DNA of 49,404 nucleotides from CAZAFC01 sp964484675. GTDB taxonomy: Bacteria; Patescibacteriota; Saccharimonadia; Saccharimonadales; UBA4665. The stretch lies in assembly GCA_964484675.1 (NCBI GenBank), contig CAZAFC010000008.1, positions 1-49,404 of the forward strand. The letters run 5' to 3'. The notes under the pieces are model-generated. The model searched no databases. It was not told the DNA's origin and saw only the letters and a list, made by a program, of their open reading frames with translations. This document shows, in pieces, positions 25,147 to 33,819 of this stretch; position 1 is the stretch's first letter; every line of letters starts with the position of its first letter. Both the position numbers and the translations under genes were made by a program.

Positions 25147-26601
25147 GTGAAACAAAAAGCTCGAAGTCATTGGCTGATTTTGGTTTTGTTGGCTTTGGCT
25201 CAGTTTATGGTGGTGCTTGACGTGTCGATCGTCAACGTTGCGCTCTCGGCGATTCAGAAATCGTTGCACTTCAGCCCCACCGCACTGCAATGGGTGGTGA
25301 CGGCGTACACGCTCGCGTTTGGCGGCTTTTTGCTGCTGGGCGGCCGGGCGGCGGACTTGTTTGGTCGGCGCCGAATGTTTTTGATCGGCGTGGGTCTGTT
25401 CACGGTCGCATCGCTGATTGATGGTCTTTCGACGAACAGCGGCATGCTGATTGTGCTGCGTGCGCTGCAAGGTTTGTCGGCGGCGTTCATGTCACCGGCG
25501 GCGTTGTCGATCGTGCTGGTCACTTACCGCGAAGGCGCTGAGCGCAACAAGGCTTTGGCGATTTGGGGCTCGGTGGCGGCTGGTGGCGCGGCCGTGGGTA
25601 TGCTCGTGGGCGGCGTGCTCACGCAGTATCTTGGCTGGCGCTGGAACTTCTTTGTGAACGTGCCGATTGGCATTGGCGTGATCGCTACTGCCCTGCGCAT
25701 TTTGCCGAAGCACGAGTCAGAGGCATCTGATAACAACCTTGATTTGCCGGGCGCCGTCTCGATTACGGGCGCGATGCTGTCGCTGGTGTATGGCCTGGTG
25801 CAAGCGCCGACGCACGGCTGGCTGTCGCACGTCTCGCTCACCTATCTTATTGCGAGTGCGGCGTTGCTCATCTTCTTCATTTTCAATGAGAAACGCGCCA
25901 AGCATCCGCTCATCCCACTGTCGATTTTCCGCGTGCGCAACGTCGTGGGCGCTAACCTCACTCAGATCTCGATGGCTGGCGCACTGTTCTCGGTGTTCTA
26001 TTTTCTGTCGTTGTATTTGCAGAATTTGCTGCACTATTCACCGGTGCGCACGGGCCTGAGCTTCTTGGTTCTGCCGGTAATGATCGCACTTACGGCGACC
26101 AACGCGCCGCGCCTTATCAAGGCGGTTGGCTACAAGCGCGTGCTCATGGTTGCGCCGCTGATTGTGTCGGCTGGGCTAGTTCTGCTTGCCCACGTGCCGC
26201 TCAGCGGCGGATACGTCGCTCATGTTTTGCCAGGGTTTGTGCTGATGGGCCTGGGGCTTGGCTTCAGCTTTGTGAGCACCACGATTGCCGCGACTTCTGG
26301 CGTTAAGCCGACACAAAGTGGCTTGGCCAGCGGCCTCGTGAACACGGCGCAGCAGCTCGGCGGCTCGCTTGGTTTGGCCGTGCTGGCCGGCGTGGCTACC
26401 TCGGCTACGACGCGATTTGTGGCGCATACACAGCCACACACAGTGAGCCAGGCGCAAGCTATTTTGCGCGGCTATCATGCCGGTTTCTATGTCGCCGCTT
26501 GCTTCGCGCTGGCCGCTTCCTTCTGGGCAACGACGGTCATCCGCCACACCAAGGGCGGCGCCGATCCGGCTCAGGCTGCTGCGGCCGCCGCCGGCCACTA
26601 A
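25147..26601 (+). CDS. MFS multidrug exporter, DHA2 (14-TM) type
   Basis: 484 aa, about 14 membrane helices. MVVLDVSIVNVALSAIQKSL is the DHA2 helix-1 motif, GRAADLFGRRRMF is MFS motif A, and SIVLVTYREGAERNKALAIWG with GGAAVGMLVGGVL matches the motif C region of EmrB/QacA-like drug/proton antiporters. Start is GTG 25147, preceded by AGGAAGG. A short leader hairpin sits just upstream. Likely controlled by the divergent MarR protein. A hairpin follows the stop. Confidence 0.9.
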   Translation: MKQKARSHWLILVLLALAQFMVVLDVSIVNVALSAIQKSLHFSPTALQWVVTAYTLAFGGFLLLGGRAADLFGRRRMFLIGVGLFTVASLIDGLSTNSGMLIVLRALQGLSAAFMSPAALSIVLVTYREGAERNKALAIWGSVAAGGAAVGMLVGGVLTQYLGWRWNFFVNVPIGIGVIATALRILPKHESEASDNNLDLPGAVSITGAMLSLVYGLVQAPTHGWLSHVSLTYLIASAALLIFFIFNEKRAKHPLIPLSIFRVRNVVGANLTQISMAGALFSVFYFLSLYLQNLLHYSPVRTGLSFLVLPVMIALTATNAPRLIKAVGYKRVLMVAPLIVSAGLVLLAHVPLSGGYVAHVLPGFVLMGLGLGFSFVSTTIAATSGVKPTQSGLASGLVNTAQQLGGSLGLAVLAGVATSATTRFVAHTQPHTVSQAQAILRGYHAGFYVAACFALAASFWATTVIRHTKGGADPAQAAAAAAGH

Positions 26602-26624
26602 AATTTGCGAGATCTTACGCACAC

Positions 26625-26659
26625 AATCGTTCGGCTTGCTATCGGCAGGCCGAACGATT
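26625..26659 (+). terminator. Terminator hairpin after MFS gene
   Basis: An 11-bp perfect stem (AATCGTTCGGC and its complement 26649-26659) with a 13-nt loop lies between the MFS stop and the next start. No strong U-tract. Its 3' arm touches the candidate -10 TAAGCT (26659-26664) of the next gene. Confidence 0.6.
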
Positions 26660-26670
26660 AAGCTTATGGT

Positions 26671-28335
26671 ATGGATGATATTATCGCGGCGCTCAAAAAG
26701 CGCGGTTTTGCTGGCGAGGTGGAGCGTGACGCCGCCAAGCTCGACGAATATAGTCACGATGCTTCGATGTTTGAGATTAAGCCGCAGTTGATCACAGCAC
26801 CGAAAGACGTGCACGATGTGGAGCTGCTCGTGCAGGCAGTCGCCGAGCTCAAGCCCAAGCATGCTGATCTGTCGCTGACGGCTCGCTCCGCCGGTACCGA
26901 CATGAGTGGCGGCGCTATCAATGACTCGATTATCGTCGATTTTAAGAAGTATTTTACCACGATCAAAACTGTGTCGGCCACACACGCGCATGCCGAACCG
27001 GGCGTGTTTTACCGCGATTTCGAGGCCGAGACGCTCAAACACAAAGCGCTCATGCCGAGCTATCCGGCCAGTCGTGATCTCTGCACGATCGGCGGCATGG
27101 TGAACAACAATTCCGGCGGCGAAAAATCGCTCGAATACGGCAAAACTGAGAATTTCGTGACCGAGCTGCGCGTGGTGTTTGCCGATGGCGTCGAGCGTAC
27201 AGTGAAGCCGCTCAACAAGCGCGAGCTGGTGCTCAAAATGGCGCAAAAAGACTTCGAGGGCAAAGTGTACAAGGAGCTGTACGAGCTCATCGAGCAGCAT
27301 TACGACGCCATCAAAGCCGCCAAGCCGCACGTGAGCAAAAACTCGACCGGCTACAATTTGTGGGATGTGTGGGACCGCAAGACCGGCGTGTTCAACCTCT
27401 GTAATTTGATCGTGGGCGCGCAAGGCACGCTCGGATTCGTGACTGACATTCAGTTCCGGCTGGTGCACGCTCGCGCACATTCCGGCCTGCTTGTTTTGTT
27501 TTTGAAAGATGTCGATGCGCTGGGCGAAATTATTCCCAAGGTGCTTGAGTTCAAGCCGGCGACCTTCGAATGCTTTGATGACGCGACGCTGCTTTTGACG
27601 ATCAAATTTATGCCGTATTTTCTGAAGATGCTCGGTGTAAAAAAGTTCATCCACTTGCTCATCAGCTTAATTCCTGATGGTTTTCAGCTGCTGCGCGGTA
27701 TTCCGAAGATGATTCTGATGGTTGAGTTCAACGGCGACACCGAAGACGAAGTGCGCCAGCAGGTCAAGAATTTGCATCGCGCGCTTAAAAAGTTTCGCGC
27801 GCGATATGAAATTAATGGCTTTGAAGAGGACCCTACCGAGGGCAAAAGCGAGAAGTTTTGGATTATGCGGCGCCACGCTTTCAATTTGCTGCGAAGCAAA
27901 GTGAAGGACAAGCACACCGCACCGTTCATCGACGATTTGGTGGTGAATCCTGAGTATCTGACGCAGTTTTTGCCGAAGTTGCGGACGATTGTAAAGAAGT
28001 ACAAGCTGCTGGCGACGATTCAGGGGCACATCGGCGATGGTAATTTTCATGTTATCCCACTCATGAAACTCGAAGATCCCAAGGACCGCGCCAAGCTGCT
28101 GCCAGCGATGAAAGAAGTGGACGAGCTGGTGCTGAAATATAAGGGTTCGCTATCTGGCGAGCACAACGACGGGCTGGTGCGCGGGCCGTGGCTCGAGCAA
28201 ATGTATGGCCACGACGTGCTTGAGCTGTTTCGGGCGGCCAAGCACATTATGGATCCGCAAGCGCTGTTCAACCCACACAAAAAAGCCAACGCCGATTGGG
28301 ACTATAGCTTCGGCCACATTCGCGAGCATTTTTAA
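26671..28335 (+). CDS. FAD-linked oxidase (GlcD / D-lactate dehydrogenase type)
   Basis: 554 aa. The N-terminal half is an FAD_binding_4 (VAO) domain: LSLTARSAGTDMSGGAI, MPSYPASRDLCTIGGMVNNNSGGEKSLEYG and LCNLIVGAQGTLGFVTDIQF, the last segments contacting FAD. The C-terminal half is FAD-oxidase_C, with GHIGDGNFHVIP (His motif for 2-hydroxyacid oxidation) and a terminal DPQALFNPHK. Family members oxidise glycolate or D-lactate and pass electrons to quinone or another acceptor. No Fe-S partner gene is adjacent. TAAGCT lies 6 nt before the ATG; leaderless style. The 171 bp to the next gene contain only that gene's promoter and leader. Confidence 0.85.
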   Translation: MDDIIAALKKRGFAGEVERDAAKLDEYSHDASMFEIKPQLITAPKDVHDVELLVQAVAELKPKHADLSLTARSAGTDMSGGAINDSIIVDFKKYFTTIKTVSATHAHAEPGVFYRDFEAETLKHKALMPSYPASRDLCTIGGMVNNNSGGEKSLEYGKTENFVTELRVVFADGVERTVKPLNKRELVLKMAQKDFEGKVYKELYELIEQHYDAIKAAKPHVSKNSTGYNLWDVWDRKTGVFNLCNLIVGAQGTLGFVTDIQFRLVHARAHSGLLVLFLKDVDALGEIIPKVLEFKPATFECFDDATLLLTIKFMPYFLKMLGVKKFIHLLISLIPDGFQLLRGIPKMILMVEFNGDTEDEVRQQVKNLHRALKKFRARYEINGFEEDPTEGKSEKFWIMRRHAFNLLRSKVKDKHTAPFIDDLVVNPEYLTQFLPKLRTIVKKYKLLATIQGHIGDGNFHVIPLMKLEDPKDRAKLLPAMKEVDELVLKYKGSLSGEHNDGLVRGPWLEQMYGHDVLELFRAAKHIMDPQALFNPHKKANADWDYSFGHIREHF

Positions 28336-28402
28336 CAGCATACGTGGTTCTGCACGATTGACGCCGAGCACATGCCTCCTATAGCACACCTCCGCCGGCG
28401 CG

Positions 28403-28452
28403 CTGACATGTCGGGCAAAACATGATATAGTTTGTTTGTTTCCGACCGGAAA
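28403..28452 (+). promoter_or_regulatory. Promoter and 5'-terminal stem-loop of the 28507 gene
   Basis: CTGACA (28403-28408), 17 nt, TATAGT (28426-28431). The expected 5' end (about 28438) starts a small hairpin TTTCC-GACC-GGAAA (28439-28452). A second possible hairpin is at GCGCACGTGTGC. The leader ends in the Shine-Dalgarno GGGAG. Confidence 0.6.
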
Positions 28453-28506
28453 TGTACCGATCCATCCTCGAATATGCGCACGTGTGCATGAGACGGGAGT
28501 TTTTCT

Positions 28507-29199
28507 ATGTGGCGAATCTTTCGGTGGTTGTACGTAGACTCGAAGCTGCTCATGGTCGGCTTGACCTCCATGAGTTTTGGCGCCGCGCCGATAACGCCAA
28601 TGATGCTGAACGAGCGCTCGGACGCTCCTACCGAGCATGCCGAGCGCTCGGCCACTCCTAAAAAGCCCAGCCGACGAAGCCGCTCCCGCGAGAATCGTAC
28701 GCAAGTCTATCGTCATGGCGACACGCCCGGAACGCGTCTCGCGACGCTGTCGTGGAGCTTGTCGGCCGCGGTGCCGGTGATCAAGCTAACAGGTGTGGAA
28801 ATATCCAGGCCGAGCGAGGGCTGCGTGCACTATGGCCTATTCACGAGCAAGGAGTGCGAGCTTTTCGCGCAGGCTGTGCACCTCGTGTACGATCTCGATG
28901 AGAAGCGCCGGCAGCACGAGCCGCCGCACCGCGTGCCGAAGCACTTCGTGCCGCTGAGATCGCGCGGCGTACCGTATCCTTGCACCAGAATTTCCTGCTT
29001 GAGCGATGCACCCGAACGCAACGCCGACAGGCTCAGTGATTGGCTGTGGCTGCTCACTGACGCCCATGTCGCTCGGCCCGATCGGCTTTGCTTCGAGCTC
29101 ATCGCCGCGTTTCACAAGCTGTCCGTAGACCACGGGATCGACCTGCGGATACGCCTGGCACTCGACGAAAGCGAGCTAATCGGCCTCGGCGTCGACTAG
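28507..29199 (+). CDS. Hypothetical basic N-terminal protein
   Basis: 230 aa, unrecognised. The first 30 residues are hydrophobic (MWRIFRWLYVDSKLLMVGL), then comes a basic, Arg/Ser-rich linker (KKPSRRSRSRENR), then a domain with an unusual density of Cys and charged residues (SEGCVHYGLFTSKECELFAQAV, YPCTRISCLSD). GGGAG precedes ATG 28507. Stand-alone unit with a good promoter, 5' stem-loop and 3' stem-loop. It could be membrane-associated. No function can be assigned. Confidence 0.6.
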   Translation: MWRIFRWLYVDSKLLMVGLTSMSFGAAPITPMMLNERSDAPTEHAERSATPKKPSRRSRSRENRTQVYRHGDTPGTRLATLSWSLSAAVPVIKLTGVEISRPSEGCVHYGLFTSKECELFAQAVHLVYDLDEKRRQHEPPHRVPKHFVPLRSRGVPYPCTRISCLSDAPERNADRLSDWLWLLTDAHVARPDRLCFELIAAFHKLSVDHGIDLRIRLALDESELIGLGVD

Positions 29200-29214
29200 C
29201 TCTGACGGACTCGC

Positions 29215-29249
29215 TGGCGGGGCGGCCACCCTTTTTGGCTGCCCCGCCA
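29215..29249 (+). terminator. 3' stem-loop after the 28507 gene
   Basis: A 14-bp stem (TGGCGGGGC/GCCCCGCCA continued by GGCCA/TGGCT with one G-U pair) and a 7-nt loop start 15 nt after the stop. No immediate U-tract. Confidence 0.6.
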
Positions 29250-29332
29250 CATCCGATGGATCGGTTCTATTTTTTATTCTATAATGATATATCTTCAGCA
29301 AAAACAAATACGACACATGTACTATGGCAAAC

Positions 29333-30313
29333 ATGAACGCATATGAGCCGCGTCGCGCTCCGCAACAACGACCTCAGTCGTATCGCTATTATGATAGCCG
29401 CTTACGTGGCGCGCGTCCCCTGCCGCACTCGAATGTGCTGACGCTGCCGCGCGATGTTGCTCCTCGGCGGCGTCGGGGCGTCGCGCGTCTTTTCGTGGTT
29501 TTGTTTTTCGCAAGTCTGCTTATCGGCGGTGGCTATAGTGCCGTTCAGCATCACGCGGCCGCCCAATCGGCCTCGCGGGCGCGCGCACATGCGGCGGCAG
29601 AGGCGGCGCGCCGGTCACGAATCAGCTCGTTCAGTTCTCAGGTGAACGCCATATTGCAGGCTAATCCGGCCATTACGTTTTCGGTGACAGCCATTGATAT
29701 GGCCACAGGCGCCGAGCAGCATACTGGCAGTTCGGATTCCTTCGATGCGGCAAGCACCGGTAAGTTGCTCACGGCGGCAGCGTTTTTTCATGAGGTCGAG
29801 CAAGGCCAGCTGAGCTTGCAGCAAACGATCGACGGCCAAACGGCGCAGACATTACTCCAGCAAATGATTACGGTGAGCGACGACACGGCATGGCTTGAGC
29901 TGAACGACACGATCGGGCATGACGAGCTGGCGGCATATGCGCGCAGCATCGGCATTGCTGATTACGACGCTGATAGTAATTTGCTTGGTTCGAGCGACGT
30001 TGCGCTCGTGCTCCAGAAGCTTTGGGCCGGCGCACTCATGAACGCAAGCGATCAAAAACTGCTGCTCGGCTGGATGCAACAAGCGAATTACCGCGACTTC
30101 ATCGTCCCGGCCGTGCCGTCTGCCGACACGGTGTATCACAAAGCCGGCGAAGACGAAGACAACGTCCACGACGCCGCGATTATCACGAACGGCGACCACA
30201 CCATTGCGCTGGTAATTTTCTCCAACGGCAACGGCACCTACCAGTGGGAAAGCCGCGCGGCGCTATTTCAGCAGATCACCGCAGCGGCTATCAAGGACTA
30301 TCTCTGGGTTTAG
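29333..30313 (+). CDS. Membrane-anchored class A beta-lactamase-fold protein
   Basis: 326 aa from ATG 29333. A basic N-terminal tail is followed by one membrane helix (LFVVLFFASLLIGGGYSAV) and an external serine-hydrolase domain of the beta-lactamase/PBP-like fold. Ser-Thr-Gly-Lys (141-144) is the S-x-x-K motif, Ser-Asp-Asp (182-184) replaces SDN, and Lys-Ala-Gly (270-272) replaces KTG. The divergent second and third motifs make true beta-lactamase activity doubtful; a peptidoglycan-related or host-directed role is possible. ATG 29324 overlaps the -10 TACTAT (29320-29325); ATG 29333 is 7 nt after it and is preferred. The stop overlaps the convergent gene by 4 nt. Confidence 0.78.
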   Translation: MNAYEPRRAPQQRPQSYRYYDSRLRGARPLPHSNVLTLPRDVAPRRRRGVARLFVVLFFASLLIGGGYSAVQHHAAAQSASRARAHAAAEAARRSRISSFSSQVNAILQANPAITFSVTAIDMATGAEQHTGSSDSFDAASTGKLLTAAAFFHEVEQGQLSLQQTIDGQTAQTLLQQMITVSDDTAWLELNDTIGHDELAAYARSIGIADYDADSNLLGSSDVALVLQKLWAGALMNASDQKLLLGWMQQANYRDFIVPAVPSADTVYHKAGEDEDNVHDAAIITNGDHTIALVIFSNGNGTYQWESRAALFQQITAAAIKDYLWV

Positions 30314-30873
30314 GCGGCAAGCGACCGAAGGGCACTGCGACTCGGCATGTCGGGCAAGTGGAACAAAGCGACGGCAGCCTTGCCTGCTTTGTACTTGATG
30401 AAGCCAAATTCGCTTGTCTCGTTGCGAACAATGTCGAGCCCACGTCCGCCCTCGATCTCCCAATCATCTGGGTCTTTTGGTTCTGTCGGACACAGGCCTT
30501 GTAGGTTGTCGCCGACTGCTATTGCAAACCCGTGTCGTATGCCGATCCCACCGTCGGGCAGAGCGTGTGCCATCGAGAAACGCCCGAGTGAAATGAAGGT
30601 GGGTGCCTGCTCTAGGTGGCGACCGGGGTTTGTAACGAGCTCGCTTGTCACTAATTTGACGGTTTCAGGATGAACATACCTATGAATGTCGGCGTGATAA
30701 TCGTTGACGTAATTCGAAGCGTCCACTCGCGCATGCCATGGGATTGCGGCGCCGTCAGCTGGATTGAAAGCGATTGGATATAGGTCGTCAATAATTTGGG
30801 GGAATTGTTCGAGGTGTTGTAGCATCGGCATTTCGGTGGTCAATGGTGGAAGCTCGGTCATCATCTTTGTCAT
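30310..30873 (-). CDS. GHKL ATPase, anti-sigma-factor (RsbW/SpoIIAB)-like
   Basis: 187 aa. The N-box LVTSELVTNPGRH resembles the ATP/Mg-binding E-x-x-x-N-A-x-x-H of HATPase_c_2 serine kinases, FAIAVGDN resembles the D-box, and EGGRGLDIVRNETSEFGF is the G-box with GKAAVALF as the closing strand. Such proteins bind a sigma factor or anti-anti-sigma protein; a divergent sigma-70 factor is encoded at 42293. AAGGA lies about 10 nt before the ATG and TATAAT (30938-30933) lies about 60 nt upstream. The stretch 30950-31103 is AT-rich with no visible gene. Confidence 0.7.
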   Translation of the reverse strand: MTKMMTELPPLTTEMPMLQHLEQFPQIIDDLYPIAFNPADGAAIPWHARVDASNYVNDYHADIHRYVHPETVKLVTSELVTNPGRHLEQAPTFISLGRFSMAHALPDGGIGIRHGFAIAVGDNLQGLCPTEPKDPDDWEIEGGRGLDIVRNETSEFGFIKYKAGKAAVALFHLPDMPSRSALRSLAA

Positions 30874-31103
30874 AGAGAATAGATCCTTGTACTTGAATGC
30901 GGTTTTCGGCCGCTCTAAATAAAAACATACACATTATATACCTATGTCTCGAAAATACCATGTAAAAAATCTCACAGGTTATGTATATTTTGTTTGCTGA
31001 TATTTGCTGGGGATTTTTTGCGACTATGCAAAGAGTTACGATGGAACGCCTAAGAGGTTGTCGCTCACTTCAGACTGCTTCGTTCGTGTGAGAAATGTAG
31101 TAT

Positions 31104-31934
31104 TTATGAGATTGTTTTGGCTGGCTGCAAACGCATGCTGAGGCCCTTGCCGCCAAAGCTTCCGCAGACAAATGTCGGCTCGTCTGGCGTGCTGAGCTTG
31201 GGCACGAATTCATACCCGAGGTCGGTGAATTCCGGCAACGTTGCAGGCCCAGTCTTCCGCTCGAGCATGAGCCAGCGCGCAAACGCGCCGCGAGCGATTT
31301 TGGCATGCACCGCCCGAAACTCGGGCTGCTTCGTGGCCGGATCGAGCGTGAGAAATCGCGGCGAAATAACTCGCACCGACGCTGCGACAAACGGCAGCAC
31401 AGCCCTGCTATATTCAGCTGAAGCAAGATTAAAAATAAGCTGATCGGGCGGCAGCGCCTGCGCAATTTTGCTGCCCCAGAAATCATACAAATCTTTGTGC
31501 GGCCCGATCGGAATTTTGTAGCCCATCTCGAGCCGATATGGCTGCACGGCATCAAGCGGCCGAAGTACACCATACAATCCGGACAAAATCCACAGGTGTT
31601 CTTGCGCATACTTGCGGTCTGCCGGCGAAAACTCGTGCCCCCGCAGGCCACTATAAATATCGCCGATAAAACTATCCAGCGCCGGCAGCGCTTCTTGGGC
31701 CTGGAGCTGTGGCTGCCAGTTGGCGATGAGCTGGCGCGTTTTGCCGGCCAGTGCCTGAGAAAGGTGCATCGTGCGGGCGAGCTGCGGTGCGGTGAGCTTT
31801 TGCAAGCCAAGCACCAGCTGCTCGGCTTCGGCTAAGAGCTGCGGCGAGCTCGCAGCCCGCGGCTCGGTGGCGCGCGCGGCAGTATCGCGACTTGCCGCGC
31901 GCATAGTTTTGGACGAGTGAATGAGCGCAATCAT
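31104..31934 (-). CDS. yaaA: YaaA/DUF328 family peroxide-stress protein
   Basis: 276 aa from ATG 31934. MIALIHSSKTM matches the family's start (MLILLSPAKTL-like). FIGDIYSGLRG, WILSGLYGVLRPLDAVQPYRLEMG, LYDFWGSKIAQAL and IFNLASAEYSRAV are the conserved blocks. In E. coli YaaA limits iron-driven oxidative DNA damage and binds DNA. TACGCT (31949-31944) abuts an in-frame ATG at 31943 but is 9 nt from ATG 31934, and the family start also fits 31934. Divergent from the ABC-F gene. Confidence 0.88.
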   Translation of the reverse strand: MIALIHSSKTMRAASRDTAARATEPRAASSPQLLAEAEQLVLGLQKLTAPQLARTMHLSQALAGKTRQLIANWQPQLQAQEALPALDSFIGDIYSGLRGHEFSPADRKYAQEHLWILSGLYGVLRPLDAVQPYRLEMGYKIPIGPHKDLYDFWGSKIAQALPPDQLIFNLASAEYSRAVLPFVAASVRVISPRFLTLDPATKQPEFRAVHAKIARGAFARWLMLERKTGPATLPEFTDLGYEFVPKLSTPDEPTFVCGSFGGKGLSMRLQPAKTIS

Positions 31935-32015
31935 CGTGCTCATAGCGTAGCAGATTTACGGCTCATCCGCGGCAAATAATCTCGCTTGGCGGCGTTCAAT
32001 GGTAGTATAGAGGTG

Positions 32016-33674
32016 ATGATTCTTTCTGTCTCTATTCGCGAAAAATCTTTCGGGCACCATCGGCTGTACGATGACCTGCAATTTGCCGTGCAGCCGGGCG
32101 AAAAAATCGGCCTCATCGGGCGCAACGGCACCGGCAAATCCACCGTGCTGCACATTATCGAAGGCAGCGACGCCGATTACGAAGGTGACGTGCAGCTGAA
32201 GCGCGGCGCTATCGTGGTCGCCAGCCGCCAGGAGCATCACGGATTCGAGGACAAAGCCGCACTCGAGTACATTCAGAGCGATTTGCCCGAGTTCGCTCGG
32301 CTCAGCCATATTATCGCGACCTACCCCGAGCACATGGGCAGCGATGAGCGTAAATTGCAGGTGTACGCCGATGCGCTCGATCGGTTCGCACAGCTCGGCT
32401 ATTATCAAATCGAGGACGAGATTCGCCAGCTATTCGCAGCCTATCAGTTGGACGAGCGATTGCTGCAAGCGCGCCTTGGCTCGCTCAGTGGCGGCCAAAA
32501 GCGCCTGGTCGAACTCATCAAAGTACAGCGGTCGCGCGCCGATATCGCGCTGCTCGACGAGCCGACGAACCACATGGACTACGTGGCCAAGGCGGCGTTT
32601 TTGGCTTGGCTGCAAGCGACGCCCGAGGCGATGCTGATTGTCAGTCATGACCGCGATGTGCTGCATGAGGTCGACCGGATCGTCGAGATTCGCGATGGCC
32701 GCGCGTTTAGTTTTCGCGGAAATTACGACGCTTACTTGCGAGCCAACAAGAGCCAGATCGTCTCGCAGGTTAATGAATATGATGTGACGCAGCGTCGGAT
32801 TGAAAATCTCAAGGCCGACGTGCTGCGTTTCCGCCGGCTCAAGGAAAAATCGCGTGATCCGGGCACGATTCACCGTTTTAAATCGCAGCAAGAGCGTGCC
32901 GAGCGCGAGCTGGCCGAGCTGCAAGCTCGGGAGAAGCCGTCGTTTTGGATTGATCAGGAGTCGGTGGCTGGCATGAACGACAAGCTGGTGGCAGCGTACG
33001 AAAAACACAAGGCGCGCAATATTCGCGTGCGCACGGCGCGCCAGGAATCGACCACACGCCGCAAGCTGCTCGAGGTGAGCAAGCTGAGCTTGGGCTACGG
33101 CGACGTGCCGCTGTTTCGCGACGTGAATTTTGCGCTGCATGAGGGCGATCGGCTGCGGCTGCATGGCCGCAACGGCGCCGGTAAAACCACGCTCGTGCGC
33201 GCGCTCATGGCGACCATCGTCGGCCAGCCGCCCGTCTGCCAGAAATTCGCTGGCCACATCGCCGCCGAAAAGGAGCTGCCGCTCGGTTTTTATGAGCAAG
33301 AAGTCAACCCCGCCTACTTGCCGCTCACTTTGCACGCCGCGATCGCTCGCGCGTACGCCGAGCATGGCCGGGCCGTGACCGATCAGCGCGTCAAGCAACT
33401 GCTCAGCGACTATCTTTTTAATCCGGCAACTGATGGCGATGTGCCGCTCGAACGGCTGAGCGGCGGCCAAAAAGCGCGCTTTCAGCTGATGGCCATGCTC
33501 GCAAACGACCCGCTTGTGCTGGTGCTCGATGAGCCGACCAACCACCTGGACTTGCCGAGCATCGAGGAGCTGGAAAACGCGCTTGCGGCGTACCACGGCG
33601 CGATTATCTATATCTCGCACGACAGTTATTTTGCCGAACATGTCGGCGGCGAGACAATTGCGATCGGCGCGTGA
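32016..33674 (+). CDS. ABC-F ribosome-associated ATPase
   Basis: 552 aa soluble protein with two ABC domains and no membrane helices. Domain 1: Walker A GRNGTGKST, signature LSGGQKRLVEL, Walker B IALLDEPTNHMD. Domain 2: GRNGAGKTT, LSGGQKARFQL, LVLDEPTNHLD. Between them lies a charged helical P-site-tRNA-interaction-motif linker (RRIENLKADVLRFRRLKEKSRD). ABC-F proteins act at the ribosomal E/P site in translation rescue or antibiotic protection. ATG 32016 is 7 nt after TAGTAT (32003-32008); a longer frame to 31986 would start before the -10. Confidence 0.92.
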   Translation: MILSVSIREKSFGHHRLYDDLQFAVQPGEKIGLIGRNGTGKSTVLHIIEGSDADYEGDVQLKRGAIVVASRQEHHGFEDKAALEYIQSDLPEFARLSHIIATYPEHMGSDERKLQVYADALDRFAQLGYYQIEDEIRQLFAAYQLDERLLQARLGSLSGGQKRLVELIKVQRSRADIALLDEPTNHMDYVAKAAFLAWLQATPEAMLIVSHDRDVLHEVDRIVEIRDGRAFSFRGNYDAYLRANKSQIVSQVNEYDVTQRRIENLKADVLRFRRLKEKSRDPGTIHRFKSQQERAERELAELQAREKPSFWIDQESVAGMNDKLVAAYEKHKARNIRVRTARQESTTRRKLLEVSKLSLGYGDVPLFRDVNFALHEGDRLRLHGRNGAGKTTLVRALMATIVGQPPVCQKFAGHIAAEKELPLGFYEQEVNPAYLPLTLHAAIARAYAEHGRAVTDQRVKQLLSDYLFNPATDGDVPLERLSGGQKARFQLMAMLANDPLVLVLDEPTNHLDLPSIEELENALAAYHGAIIYISHDSYFAEHVGGETIAIGA

Positions 33675-33741
33675 AAACCCACACACGGCCGCACTTGCCG
33701 GCCTGCCGCGGATGTTGCTTGCGCATAGCGTCACCGATAAT

Positions 33742-33803
33742 TTGCCACCAAAATCCTATCATTATATAGTATATCTCGACATAGTTCCCTATGTCGCACC
33801 TAC
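33742..33803 (+). promoter_or_regulatory. Promoter and leader of the 33820 gene
   Basis: TTGCCA (33742-33747), 17 nt, TATAGT (33765-33770). The expected 5' end (33777) is the first base of a perfect 8-bp stem-loop CGACATAG-TTCC-CTATGTCG (33777-33796). GCACCTAC (33796-33803) follows, then the Shine-Dalgarno GAGAGG (33809-33814). The tandem paralogue has the same leader plan. Confidence 0.7.
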
Positions 33804-33819
33804 CACTTGAGAGGACGCC

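Noticed and set aside
26176..27654. 492-codon minus-strand frame opposite MFS and FAD-oxidase genes
   Set aside because: Spans two clear plus-strand genes and a hairpin; His/Arg-rich shadow translation.
29333..30313. A functional class A beta-lactamase (antibiotic resistance)
   Set aside because: S-x-x-K is present, but SDN and KTG are replaced by SDD and KAG and no class A Glu166 loop could be identified.
32430..33734. 434-codon minus-strand frame opposite the ABC-F gene
   Set aside because: Antisense to conserved ABC motifs on the plus strand.
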